The notes: a model not told the origin generated them from the sequence alone. A DNA stretch of 13,358 nucleotides from Lachnospiraceae bacterium (GCA_017420605.1 JAFOIS010000085.1:1-13358), one strand, 5' to 3'; shown: positions 1 to 9,427, counted from the first letter of the stretch. Numbers and translations are program-made.

Positions 1-464
1 CAGATGTTCTCGTAATGTCCGTCCTTCATGCGGAAGCCGGCCGGAATGACGCCCAGCGGCGTAAACCCGAGTCTCTCATAGAGATGCCTTGCGCGGAGAT
101 TGTTCTCCACGACAGCGTTGAACTGCAGGATCCTGAATCCGAACTCTTTGCCCTTCATCAGGCAGTCCCGCACGAGTTTCTCGCCGATCCCTTTTCCGCG
201 GACCTCCGAAGCGACAGCGTAGCTTGCGTTGCAGATATGCCCGCAGCGCCCGACGTTGTTCGGATGCAGGATATAGAGCCCCAGGACGCGGCCGTCCGCC
301 TCCGCCGCCGCGGTATAGGTCTGCGACGCGAAAAAGTCCGCGCCGCTTTGCCGGTCGAGATAATCTTCCTGCGGAAAGGCAACGCCTTCCTCCACAACTT
401 CATTCCAGATCCGGATGAGGTCATCCAGATCCTCCTGTTTATACTGTCTTACCGTGATCTCCAT
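1..464 (-). CDS. GNAT-family N-acetyltransferase (C-terminus beyond the window)
   Basis: Reading the minus strand from the ATG at 464-462 gives 154 residues with no stop before the window edge, so the 3' end is missing. It looks like a GCN5-related acetyltransferase that moves an acetyl group from acetyl-CoA to an amine. The acetyl-CoA pyrophosphate loop (motif A) is visible as R89-G-K-G-I-G94. It is followed by the usual amphipathic helix, then FNAVVENNLRARHLYERLGF (residues 115-134), the classic C-terminal GNAT pattern of a beta strand, an Asn-rich turn and the Y-x-x-x-G-F motif. Family members are about 160-180 aa, so only a short tail should be missing. A purine-rich AGAGAAAGAGAAG stretch precedes the start, and a good promoter lies at 504-532. 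The substrate (an antibiotic, phosphinothricin-like compound, polyamine or protein N-terminus) cannot be told. Confidence 0.88.
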   Translation of the reverse strand, partial: MEITVRQYKQEDLDDLIRIWNEVVEEGVAFPQEDYLDRQSGADFFASQTYTAAAEADGRVLGLYILHPNNVGRCGHICNASYAVASEVRGKGIGEKLVRDCLMKGKEFGFRILQFNAVVENNLRARHLYERLGFTPLGVIPAGFRMKDGHYENI

Positions 465-503
465 ATCTTCTCTTTCTCTTCCGCATATCCCGGTGCTGCT
501 ATC

Positions 504-532
504 ATTGTAAAGTGCCGCGGCGCTTTTTTCAA
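504..532 (-). promoter_or_regulatory. Sigma-A promoter for the GNAT gene
   Basis: On the minus strand TTGAAA (532-527), a 17-nt spacer and TACAAT (509-504) form a near-consensus promoter. Transcription would start near 497, leaving a leader of about 33 nt before the ATG at 464. Confidence 0.65.
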
Positions 533-617
533 CTTAAGCCGTAATTCGAAGCTGACCTCTGTCACATGATCTGCGCCCGCAGCCCTTTGACCCGCCGGAT
601 ACGTCTTAGGCGCTGTC

Positions 618-646
618 TTTACACCGGAGACACTTGTGTATATAAT
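618..646 (+). promoter_or_regulatory. Sigma-A promoter for the M20/DUF5058/PLP operon
   Basis: TTTACA (618-623), a 17-nt spacer and a perfect TATAAT (641-646) make a near-consensus promoter. Transcription should start near 653, giving an unusually long leader of about 140 nt ahead of the start codon at 792. It is divergent from the GNAT promoter at 504-532. The stretch 465-791 holds these two promoters and the structured leader, and no gene that I can support. Confidence 0.75.
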
Positions 647-652
647 GAGAAT

Positions 653-777
653 AGTTTTTTGTACAGCTGCCGCTTTCCTGCAATAATGCGATAAAGCGGC
701 AGGGAGCCGGTCACAGGCAGTGTTCGGTTTGCAGGCACGATGCTTTTCGTGCATTGCCGAACCGCCGGTCAGTATAA
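653..777 (+). promoter_or_regulatory. Structured 5' leader of the amidohydrolase operon
   Basis: Two stem-loops are visible in the RNA between the promoter and the ribosome site. The first pairs CTGCCGCTTT (667-676) perfectly with AAAGCGGCAG (693-702), with a small inner GCA/TGC pairing in its loop. The second pairs GTTCGG (722-727) with CCGAAC (757-762) and contains an inner hairpin GCACGA/TCGTGC (735-740 with 747-752). An alternative register CGGTT/AACCG (725-729 with 760-764) overlaps the outer stem. Neither hairpin is followed by a T-run, so they are not plain terminators. I recognise no known riboswitch or T-box consensus. A regulatory role is inference. Confidence 0.45.
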
Positions 778-791
778 GAAAGGAGAACAGA

Positions 792-1997
792 ATGGCAGCT
801 GAATGGGCGGTGAAGATCAGAGATGCCGCAGATGCGCTCGCGCCGCAGCTCCGGGAATGGAGGGAGGCCCTCCACCGGCATCCGGAGCTTGGCCTGGAGA
901 CGCCCTGGACGCAGGAATACGTATGGAACGAACTGGTGAAACTCGGCTGTGAGCCGAAGAAATGCGGCCAGGCCGGCATCACGGTCCTGCTCGGAAAAAA
1001 GGAAGGAAAGGTCTTCCTCCTCCGTGCGGACATGGACGCTCTCCCGCTGACCGAAGTTTCGGAAGAGAGTTTCTGCTCGCAGAATCCCGGAAAGATGCAT
1101 GCCTGCGGGCATGACATGCATACGGCCATGCTGCTCGGCGCCGCAAAGATCCTGAAGGAAAATGAAGACCTTCTCGAAGGCCGGGTGAAACTGATGTTCG
1201 AGTCGGGCGAAGAGACCGGCAACGGCGCGTCGGACATGATCGCCGGCGGTGTGCTCGAGGATCCGAAGGTCGACGCCGCGGAAATGATCCATGTGGCTGC
1301 AGGCGCCCCGTTCCCGACCGGGCTTCTGCTGATTCCGCAGGGCGGGACGGGCGCATCCGCGAGCTGCTGCTTTAAGATCACCGCCACCGGAAAAGGCGGA
1401 CACGGCGCCATGCCTTCTGTCTGCGTCGACCCCATTACCGCGCTGTGCCATATCCACAGCGGGATCGAGGAGATCTTCGCCCGCGAGGCCGAACTGTGCG
1501 ATTTCCTTGCGATCACGGTCGGGCAGTTCCATGCGGGCAACGCGCCGAACGTCATTCCGAATACCGCGGAAATGTCCGGCAGCATCCGCACGATGAGCGT
1601 TGAAAAAATGAAATGGGCGCAGCAGAGGATCCGTGAGATCGCGGAAGCGATCGCGGAAGCATACCGCGCGAAGGCGGACGTCGAATACACGGGATTCCTG
1701 CCTCCGCTGATCGCGGACAAAGACACGGCGGACAGCGCCGCGTCGTACCTTGCCGAGATCTTCGGCAGCGGCGCCATGCGGATCCCTTCGGATACGAGAG
1801 GCGGCGGCAGCGAAGACTTTGCCTTCATTTCCGCGGAAGTGCCTTCCGTGCCGCTCTTCCTCGCGGCGGGCAACGCAAACGAAGGTTATAAATACCCTGC
1901 GCATCATCCGGGAGTCCGGTTCGACGAGACGGCGCTGCCGCGCGGGACCGCGGCCCACGTCTACATCGCGATGCGCTGGCTGGAAGAACACAAATAG
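792..1997 (+). CDS. M20-family metallo-amidohydrolase (deacylase/aminoacylase type)
   Basis: A 401-aa cytosolic hydrolase of peptidase family M20 (the M20D-like aminoacylase and hippurate-hydrolase group), which removes an acyl or related group from an amino acid using two divalent metal ions. Visible motifs are R78-A-D-M-D82, then HACGHDMH (103-110) with the Cys105/His107 metal site, the catalytic pair E140-E141, and IHV with H167. A GKGGHGAMP motif marks the dimerisation (lid) domain, GGGSEDF the next conserved block, and H371-H372 the last metal ligand region. There is no signal peptide. The start at 792 is chosen because AAAGGAGA (778-785) lies 6 nt upstream; an in-frame start at 720 has no such site and would add 24 poorly conserved-looking residues. 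It is first in an operon with two membrane proteins and a PLP enzyme, so it probably acts on an imported substrate. The exact substrate is not readable. Confidence 0.9.
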   Translation: MAAEWAVKIRDAADALAPQLREWREALHRHPELGLETPWTQEYVWNELVKLGCEPKKCGQAGITVLLGKKEGKVFLLRADMDALPLTEVSEESFCSQNPGKMHACGHDMHTAMLLGAAKILKENEDLLEGRVKLMFESGEETGNGASDMIAGGVLEDPKVDAAEMIHVAAGAPFPTGLLLIPQGGTGASASCCFKITATGKGGHGAMPSVCVDPITALCHIHSGIEEIFAREAELCDFLAITVGQFHAGNAPNVIPNTAEMSGSIRTMSVEKMKWAQQRIREIAEAIAEAYRAKADVEYTGFLPPLIADKDTADSAASYLAEIFGSGAMRIPSDTRGGGSEDFAFISAEVPSVPLFLAAGNANEGYKYPAHHPGVRFDETALPRGTAAHVYIAMRWLEEHK

Positions 1998-2021
1998 AAC
2001 TGCTGAGAGGGGGTTTTCATT

Positions 2022-2726
2022 ATGAACGGCAGTACCGTAGCAAACAGTCCGCTGCTCTACATCCTGATCGCCGTGGGACTTGCGTCGATCGTGGTGTACG
2101 CTCTGATCTCGATCAAAAAGGCAAAGGCCTGCTGTCTCGATCAGGGCATCAGCAAAGAAAAGATCCGGGAAGTCATCATTTCCACCATTTCCGCCTCGAT
2201 CGTACCGTCGCTCGCGATCCTGATCGGGTTCCTGCTGCTTGCGAACTCGCTGGGATCGGCCTGGCCTTGGTGGCGCCTTTCTGTCATCGGCGCGCTGCAG
2301 TATGAGACCATGGCCGCGACGTATGCGACGTCGTCCATGAAGATCGAGCTCGGCAGCCTTCTCTCCGGCCCGGCAAGCAACTTCACCGGCGTTATGATCG
2401 TCATGACGCTAGGCATCATTACCGGCCCGATCATCACCGCGTTCACGGCGGAAAAATATTCGACCGGCCTTATGAAGGCCAAGAGCAGCAGCGACTGGGG
2501 CAATATCGCCATTACCTCCATCCCGCTCGCGGTCGTAGCCGTCTACGTCCCGCTCCTGCTCTTCTCAAGCGTGCCGTCCGCGGCGACTTTCCTCGTAAGC
2601 GTTGTCGTGACCGTCCTGTGCGCCATGCTTTCCATGAAAGTAAAATGGCTCGGCAGCTTCACGATCGGCCTCGCGATGATCGCGGGCGTCGCCGCCGGCG
2701 TCCTTGTCGAAACGCTGATGAAATAA
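2022..2726 (+). CDS. DUF5058-type integral membrane protein, probable transporter component
   Basis: A 234-aa hydrophobic protein with about six predicted membrane segments (roughly residues 11-30, 52-77, 122-142, 162-182, 187-205 and 210-230). The N-terminal VANSPLLY, then ISASIVPSLAILIGFLLL (57-74) and the following WRLSVIGALQYETMAA (84-99), match what I remember of the DUF5058 family, whose function is unknown. The strong site GAGAGGGGG (2005-2013) lies 8 nt before the ATG, and the gene starts 24 nt after the amidohydrolase. The next gene encodes another multi-spanning protein 15 nt downstream, so the two plausibly act as a pair. Placement between a hydrolase and a PLP enzyme suggests uptake of their amino-acid-like substrate, which is inference from context. 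I see no nucleotide-binding or periplasmic binding partner. Confidence 0.8.
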   Translation: MNGSTVANSPLLYILIAVGLASIVVYALISIKKAKACCLDQGISKEKIREVIISTISASIVPSLAILIGFLLLANSLGSAWPWWRLSVIGALQYETMAATYATSSMKIELGSLLSGPASNFTGVMIVMTLGIITGPIITAFTAEKYSTGLMKAKSSSDWGNIAITSIPLAVVAVYVPLLLFSSVPSAATFLVSVVVTVLCAMLSMKVKWLGSFTIGLAMIAGVAAGVLVETLMK

Positions 2727-2741
2727 TACAGGAGGTGTGAA

Positions 2742-3524
2742 ATGAAAAAGAAAGACGAAACTCCGAAGGCCTCCTTCGCCCTGCATCCGTTCGTCCGCTG
2801 GGCGCATAAGACCGGCCGTGTGTTCACGCTGGTATTCATGGTCTATACGATCCTGATCCCGCTCGTCATGTGCATCGTATACAATGCCTGGCCGTCGTTC
2901 ATGCAGATCCTGCCCGGCACCGCGACGCTTCTTGCGATGCTCGGCGTCCAGGGTGTAATCGAGATCGCGTACGAGACCCCGATCCTCGGCTCCTCGAGCT
3001 ACCTGTCGAACGTCACCGGCAACATCATGAATCTGAAGATCCCGTGCGCGCTCAACGCGCAGAAGATCGCGGCCGTTGAGAACAATACGGCGGCCGGCGA
3101 CGCGATCGCGCTGATCTCGACCAGCGTCTCCTCCATCGTCACCATCATCGTTCTGGTGATCGGCCTCTTCCTGGTCATCCCGCTCCGTCCGTTCCTGGAG
3201 TCGGAGATCGCCTCCAGCGCGAGCAATTACCTGATGGCCGCGCTGTTCGGCTGCATCATGGTCGGCTTCCTTGCGCCGCAGCAGGGCGGATCTGTCATCA
3301 AGAACAAGCTCCTCATCGCGGCCGCGCCGTTCTTCATCACGATGATCCTTGCCATTACCGGCATGCTGCAGACATCCGCAGCGGTCGCCATGATCATCAT
3401 TTCCATCCCGATGTGCCTTCTCATCGGCCGGATCCTGTATAAGAAGGGTATCGTCCGCGTGGAGCACAGGGCAAAGCCGGAGGCCGCCGGCGCACCGGCA
3501 GATACGGAAAGCAAAGCGGAATAA
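2742..3524 (+). CDS. Integral membrane protein, partner of the DUF5058-type protein
   Basis: A 260-aa protein with about six hydrophobic segments (near 26-47, 56-76, 122-147, 161-178, 190-209 and 212-233). It has a basic, cytoplasmic-looking N-terminus and an Ala/Glu-rich polar tail from about residue 238. The stretch EIAYETPILGSSSYLSN (74-90), followed by a Gly-Asn turn and KIPCALNAQ (99-107), is polar within an otherwise membrane-embedded protein. That makes it a good candidate for a substrate path or re-entrant loop. I do not recognise a named family from sequence alone. GGAGGTGTGA (2731-2740) sits directly before the ATG, and the gene follows its neighbour by 15 nt, pointing to coupled expression and a two-subunit membrane complex. 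The transport role is inferred from the operon. Confidence 0.75.
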   Translation: MKKKDETPKASFALHPFVRWAHKTGRVFTLVFMVYTILIPLVMCIVYNAWPSFMQILPGTATLLAMLGVQGVIEIAYETPILGSSSYLSNVTGNIMNLKIPCALNAQKIAAVENNTAAGDAIALISTSVSSIVTIIVLVIGLFLVIPLRPFLESEIASSASNYLMAALFGCIMVGFLAPQQGGSVIKNKLLIAAAPFFITMILAITGMLQTSAAVAMIIISIPMCLLIGRILYKKGIVRVEHRAKPEAAGAPADTESKAE

Positions 3525-3563
3525 ACACAGCGGTGCCGGAGATGATCCCGGGAGGATGAAGAG

Positions 3564-5051
<1,488 letters not shown>

Positions 5052-5087
5052 ACGAAACATGAAAAAAGCGTCAGATCCTATAGCAGA

Positions 5088-5117
5088 AAAAGGTGCGGCG
5101 ATGAAGCCGCACCTTTT
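5088..5117. terminator. Bidirectional intrinsic terminator
   Basis: A perfect 12-bp stem, AAAAGGTGCGGC (5088-5099) with GCCGCACCTTTT (5106-5117), has a 6-nt loop, a T-rich tail on the plus strand and a T-run on the minus strand. It lies between the converging ends of the PLP-enzyme gene (5051) and feoB (5186), so it can serve both operons. Confidence 0.85.
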
Positions 5118-5185
5118 ATTATTCTGCATGTCCGTTTACTTTGCGATCGTTTGCTGCGGGATCATTTCCCGCGAGGATCCCCGGA

Positions 5186-7621
5186 CTAGAAGATCAGATG
5201 CGTCACGAACGCGGCGACCCAGGCCACGAAGCACTGCCACACCACAACGATGACCGCCCACTTCGGACCGAGTTCCCGGCGGATCGAGGCGATCGCGGCG
5301 ACGCAGGGCGTATAAAGCAGGCTGAACACCAGAAGGGACGCGGCCGCGCCGGTATCGATAAGCGTTGTGATCGCGCTCCCGAAGAGCAGTTCCATCGTCG
5401 CGACGACGCTCTCCTTGGCAAGGAAGCCGGATATAAGCGACGTGCAGATCCGCCAGTCCCCGAGGCCGAGCGGCGCAAAGAGCGGCACCAGGACGCCCGA
5501 GACGGCCGCCAGGATGCTGTCCTTCGAATCCGCGACGATATTGAGCGAAGCGTTGAAATGCTGCAGGAACCAGATCACGATCGTCGCGACAAGGATCACG
5601 GAGAAGGCGCGCTGCAGGAAGTCCTTCGCCTTTTCCCACAGAAGCCTGAGCACGTTCATGGGTCCCGGCAGACGGTAATTCGGCAGCTCCATGACGAACG
5701 GCACCGGCTCCCCGCGGAAAAGCGTCTTCTTATAAAGCAGCGCCGCCAGGATCCCGAAGAGGATGCCGAGGACGTAGAGCCCCGTCATGATGAAGCCCCC
5801 TTTTCCGGGGAAGAAGGCGCTGACAAAGAACGCGTAGATCGGGAGCTTCGCCGTGCAGCTCATGAACGGCGTAAGCAGGATCGTCATTTTCCGGTCGCGT
5901 TCACTGGGCAGCGTCCGCGTCGACATGACGGCCGGCACCGTACAGCCGAACCCGATGAGGAGCGGCACGATGCTCCGGCCGGAAAGACCGATCTTGCGGA
6001 GAAGCTTATCCATCACGAAGGCGACGCGGGCGATATAGCCGCTGTCTTCAAGAAGCGACAGGAAGAAAAAGAGCGTCACGATGATCGGAAGGAAGCTTAA
6101 GACGCTGCCGACGCCGGTAAAGATCCCGTCGATGATGAGGCTGTGGACGCCCGTATTGACGTTCATCGACGTAAGCAGTCCGTCGACGAGCACCGTCAGC
6201 GCGTCGATCCCTTTCTCCAGAAGCTCCTGGAGGAAGGCGCCGATCACGTTGAAGGTCAGGAAGAACACGGCCGCCATGATCGCGATGAACATCGGGATCG
6301 CCGTATATTTGCCGGTCAGCAGCTGATCGATCTTCTGGCTTCGGATATGCTCGCGGCTTTCGTGCGGCTTGTGCACGGTCTGCTCCACGACCCTGCTGAT
6401 ATAGGCAAAGCGCATATCCGCGATCGAAGCGCTCCGGTCGAGGCCGCGTTCGCGCTCCATCTGCAGCGTGATATGCTCGAGCATTTCCTTTTCGTTCTGA
6501 TCGAGGTCCAGCGCCTCCAGGATCCTGTCGTCCCCCTCGACCACCTTGCTTGCGGCGAACCGCGTCGGGATCTCCGCCCGCTTCGCGTGGTCTTCGATCA
6601 GATGACGTACCGCGTGGAGGCAGCGGTGGACCGCGCCGCCGTGATCGTTTTCATCGCAGAAATCCTGCCGCAGCGGCTTTTCCTGATAATGCGCGACGTG
6701 GACGGCATGGCGCACCAGCTCGTCGACGCCCTGGTTCTTCATCGCGGAAATGGGAACGACAGGCACGCCGAGCATCATTTCCATCTTGTTGATGTCGACA
6801 GACCCGCCGTTGCCGACGAGCTCGTCCATCATGTTCAGTGCGACGACGACCGGGATATCCAGCTCCAGAAGCTGCATCGTAAGATAGAGATTGCGCTCGA
6901 TATTGGTCGCGTCGACGATATTGATGATCGCCTTCGGTTTTTCCTTCAGGACGAAGTCGCGGGACACAAGCTCCTCGCTCGAATACGGCGACATGGAATA
7001 GATCCCGGGCAGGTCGGTGATGCGCGTGTTTTCGTGCCCGCGGATCACGCCGTCCTTGCGGTCGACGGTGACGCCCGGGAAGTTGCCGACATGCTGGTTC
7101 GCGCCCGTCAGCTGGTTGAACAGCGTCGTCTTGCCGCTGTTCTGGTTGCCGACCAGCGCGTAAGTCAGGATCGTATCGTCCGGGAGCGGATCGCCGCTTC
7201 CCTTCGGATGGAAGCGCCCCTCTTCGCCGAGGCCGGGGTGTTCCGTCTTCTTTTTGTGCCGCGCGGAAGCTGCGCCCTCTCCCGCTGCCCTGCCGGCTTT
7301 TCCGCCCGGCTTTTTTTCCGTATCGTCCGCCGTGCTGTCCGGACCGGCGGCATGGACAGATCCGGTCTCCGACCCGTCTGCTTCCGGCGCCTCATCCGCA
7401 CACAGCTCGATCCCGATCTTCGCGGCGTCCGCAAGGCGGAGCGTCAGTTCATAATCGTGGATCCGAAGTTCCATCGGGTCGCCCATCGGTGCCAGGCGCA
7501 CCGTTTCGACCATAACACCCGGAATAAGCCCCATATCCAGGAAATGCTGTCGGAGCGCCCCCTCGCCTCCGACTTCTTTCACCAGTGCCCGCTGTCCGAT
7601 CCCAAGCTCCTGCAACGTCAT
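5186..7621 (-). CDS. feoB: FeoA-FeoB fusion, ferrous iron transporter
   Basis: An 811-aa fusion that takes up Fe2+ across the cytoplasmic membrane. Residues 1-73 are a FeoA (SH3-like) domain, including LRQHFLDMGLIPG (23-35). A charged, low-complexity linker (about 74-150) follows, then the FeoB G domain: G1 GNQNSGKT (158-165), G2-region GNFPGVTV (179-186), G3 DLPG (203-206), G4 NMMD (263-266) and G5 SAM (292-294). The membrane part starts near 441 and holds the conserved gate block with YIARVAF (529-535) and GFGCTVPA (557-564), where C560 is the conserved pore cysteine region. It ends in the typical Leu-Leu-Tyr-x-Pro-Cys gate segment. I start at the ATG at 7621 because the FeoA domain begins there and GGAGGGGG lies upstream, although the spacing is 10-13 nt. 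A GTG at 7699 would add 26 odd residues. No separate feoA or feoC is seen, and I found no clear Fur box. Confidence 0.95.
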   Translation of the reverse strand: MTLQELGIGQRALVKEVGGEGALRQHFLDMGLIPGVMVETVRLAPMGDPMELRIHDYELTLRLADAAKIGIELCADEAPEADGSETGSVHAAGPDSTADDTEKKPGGKAGRAAGEGAASARHKKKTEHPGLGEEGRFHPKGSGDPLPDDTILTYALVGNQNSGKTTLFNQLTGANQHVGNFPGVTVDRKDGVIRGHENTRITDLPGIYSMSPYSSEELVSRDFVLKEKPKAIINIVDATNIERNLYLTMQLLELDIPVVVALNMMDELVGNGGSVDINKMEMMLGVPVVPISAMKNQGVDELVRHAVHVAHYQEKPLRQDFCDENDHGGAVHRCLHAVRHLIEDHAKRAEIPTRFAASKVVEGDDRILEALDLDQNEKEMLEHITLQMERERGLDRSASIADMRFAYISRVVEQTVHKPHESREHIRSQKIDQLLTGKYTAIPMFIAIMAAVFFLTFNVIGAFLQELLEKGIDALTVLVDGLLTSMNVNTGVHSLIIDGIFTGVGSVLSFLPIIVTLFFFLSLLEDSGYIARVAFVMDKLLRKIGLSGRSIVPLLIGFGCTVPAVMSTRTLPSERDRKMTILLTPFMSCTAKLPIYAFFVSAFFPGKGGFIMTGLYVLGILFGILAALLYKKTLFRGEPVPFVMELPNYRLPGPMNVLRLLWEKAKDFLQRAFSVILVATIVIWFLQHFNASLNIVADSKDSILAAVSGVLVPLFAPLGLGDWRICTSLISGFLAKESVVATMELLFGSAITTLIDTGAAASLLVFSLLYTPCVAAIASIRRELGPKWAVIVVVWQCFVAWVAAFVTHLIF

Positions 7622-7737
7622 TTTTCCGTATCCCCCTCCGGTCCGTAATGCAAACCATATACGAAACACAGCACACCGCCCCGGTCCCCTTTCCGGCACC
7701 GCTGCGGTCCGCCATTTCCTCCTTTTAGCCCGAATAA

Positions 7738-7746
7738 ATCATAACA
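7738..7746 (-). promoter_or_regulatory. Extended -10 promoter for feoAB
   Basis: On the minus strand TGT-TATGAT (7746-7738) is an extended -10 element. The -35 hexamer 17 nt upstream (TGTATG) is weak. Transcription would start near 7731, leaving a leader of about 110 nt before the FeoA start. Iron control would be expected, but no Fur- or DtxR-like palindrome is obvious. Confidence 0.45.
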
Positions 7747-7780
7747 CATTTCCATGCCTCCATACAGCCGTAAAAGGGCA

Positions 7781-7809
7781 TTGACTTTCCTTCAAAATAA
7801 AAATATAGT
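7781..7809 (+). promoter_or_regulatory. Sigma-A promoter for the lipoprotein gene
   Basis: TTGACT (7781-7786), a 17-nt spacer and TATAGT (7804-7809) are close to consensus, in an A+T-rich stretch. Transcription should start near 7816, about 29 nt before the ATG at 7845. It is divergent from the feoAB promoter, with start sites about 85 bp apart. Confidence 0.75.
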
Positions 7810-7844
7810 TTAATACAGGAAATGAGAAACCCGTGAGGTCCGTT

Positions 7845-9416
7845 ATGAAATCCCGCTCCCTCCTTTGGCTTCTGTCCGCACTTCTTATCATTGTCCTGCT
7901 TGCCGGCTGCGGCGGCGCAAAATCCGTCAGCAGCGCCGATTCCGAACCTGTATGGTACGATTCATCCGACCAAAGCAGCGATGAAAGCACGCTCCCCGAG
8001 AGATGCGACCCGTCGATCACTTTCCATGACGTCATCATTCCCATCGGCGATCTCTTTGTCTGGGAAGAGAATACGGCCGAACGCTGCATCATTTACCGGG
8101 AAGGTCTCGGCAGGATATATCTGACAAGGGAGGAGATCGCACCCGAAAAAGTCGATCTTGCCTATCAGCGCACCTCCGACGATGAACATGAATACTGGAA
8201 ATACGAGTCGCCGGCGATCGGCCTCTATGACTGCGAGACCAGCATCCATCAGGACGATTCCGCCACCTTCCTTACCCGCTTCTATGTGGAAGGCGGCCTC
8301 TATGAACTGAGTTTCCTGGCTTCTTCCCCCGCGGATATCCCCTGGTGCTACGAGTGGTTTGTCGACCTTATGAACGGCATCCGTCCCACCGATGAGGCGG
8401 CGGCCGGAATAGCGGCTTCGCAGACAGAAAACGCACAGTCCGAAACGACCTCTTCCGACACGGCTTCCTCCGAGACGGCTTCTTCCGCGGAAGAGGAGCC
8501 GGCAGAAGAGACGATCCACTGGCCTGACCTGATCCGCCAGCTCAACGGTGCGGAGAGTTCGGAATTTGAAGCCCTGTACGCCGAAGCCATGGAAAAGATC
8601 GAACGGCTGGGCCTTCAGGACGATTGGGACGCCGTCTGCCGCAGCGCCTCCGCCTACCTTGACTACACAAACGACGAGTATCTTTACGAGATCGGCGAAA
8701 ACTACCGCTTCCACAGCAACTACGGTCCGACCTTCCCGGGTCTTCCGGAAGGCGTTTATCTGAGCAACATCTGCCGGGCGCTTGAAAATGCCGGACTGGA
8801 CACGCCGCTTATGGAGAAGATCTATACCCCCGGCAATAAGCTGCGGCCGTCCTCCGCGGTATGGAAGCGGGATATGCTTTCTCTCCGCGGTTATCCGGAG
8901 ACCGCGCCGGAACGGGAACCCGGGGATCCGATCCGTGTCCTTGTCGTGTATCTCGGCGACATCGTCATCGTTGACCGCACGGGCATGGTGACCCTTACCC
9001 CGGATTACGCGGATGAAATGATCGAAGATGTCACTAAACTGTGGGATCAGTTCTTCGCCGATATCGAAGGCGCTTCCCTGGACGATGCTTCCTATCCGGT
9101 CGACGATCCGGAGGATATGCCGCGGGTGCAGATCGTTACGGATCCCGAACAGGCCGACGTTATCCTCCGTTACGATCTGGAGTATCCCTTCGCCGGATCC
9201 TACGGACCGACCGGCGGCCTGAGCGTTTATAACTGCCATGTGGATGTCAGTATCCGGAAGGCGGATGAAACCGAATATCTCCAGTTCCACTACGAGCATA
9301 ACGCGGGAAATTCCGTTTCGGCTCGCAGCGGCTCGACGAAACTCTGGATGCACATCCCGGACGATATCGACAATGAGATCGGGACCACGATCCTGTCGTG
9401 GTTCCCGGACGTATAA
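7845..9416 (+). CDS. Large secreted lipoprotein of unknown function
   Basis: 523 aa. A basic N-terminus and a hydrophobic run lead to the lipobox L19-A20-G21-C22, so the mature protein should be lipid-anchored to the outer face of the membrane at C22. A Ser/Thr/Glu-rich, low-complexity linker (about residues 188-223) separates two folded parts: an N-terminal region with several Trp/Tyr/Cys residues, and an acidic C-terminal region of about 300 aa rich in Asp, Tyr and Glu. I recognise no catalytic motif; there is no HExxH zinc site and no Ser-x-x-Lys. ATG 7845 is preferred because GTGAGG (7833-7838) lies 6 nt upstream and the signal peptide starts at once; a GTG at 7833 would add four residues. 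It stands alone, between feoAB and a convergent isomerase-like gene. The domain layout hints at binding or sensing, but no function can be assigned. Confidence 0.8.
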   Translation: MKSRSLLWLLSALLIIVLLAGCGGAKSVSSADSEPVWYDSSDQSSDESTLPERCDPSITFHDVIIPIGDLFVWEENTAERCIIYREGLGRIYLTREEIAPEKVDLAYQRTSDDEHEYWKYESPAIGLYDCETSIHQDDSATFLTRFYVEGGLYELSFLASSPADIPWCYEWFVDLMNGIRPTDEAAAGIAASQTENAQSETTSSDTASSETASSAEEEPAEETIHWPDLIRQLNGAESSEFEALYAEAMEKIERLGLQDDWDAVCRSASAYLDYTNDEYLYEIGENYRFHSNYGPTFPGLPEGVYLSNICRALENAGLDTPLMEKIYTPGNKLRPSSAVWKRDMLSLRGYPETAPEREPGDPIRVLVVYLGDIVIVDRTGMVTLTPDYADEMIEDVTKLWDQFFADIEGASLDDASYPVDDPEDMPRVQIVTDPEQADVILRYDLEYPFAGSYGPTGGLSVYNCHVDVSIRKADETEYLQFHYEHNAGNSVSARSGSTKLWMHIPDDIDNEIGTTILSWFPDV

Positions 9417-9427
9417 GATTTTCCTGC

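Noticed and set aside
711..1991. Minus-strand ORFs opposite the amidohydrolase
   Set aside because: The plus-strand M20 motifs are unmistakable, and the antisense frames show no domain.
5059..5253. Short plus-strand ORF after the PLP-enzyme gene
   Set aside because: It spans the intrinsic terminator at 5088-5117 and then runs antisense into feoB; there is no ribosome site of note.
5141..7648. Long plus-strand ORFs opposite feoB (5141-6100 and 6143-7648)
   Set aside because: They are antisense to a certain FeoA-FeoB gene, have His/Arg/Asp-rich shadow compositions and no recognisable domain.
7697..7699. GTG at 7699 as the FeoA-FeoB start
   Set aside because: It would add 26 residues before a complete FeoA domain, and the nearest GGAGG is about 18 nt away; the ATG at 7621 fits the domain boundary.
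7622..7844. Fur box between feoAB and the lipoprotein gene
   Set aside because: I looked for a GATAATGATTATC-like palindrome and saw none; the A+T-rich stretch is explained by the promoters.
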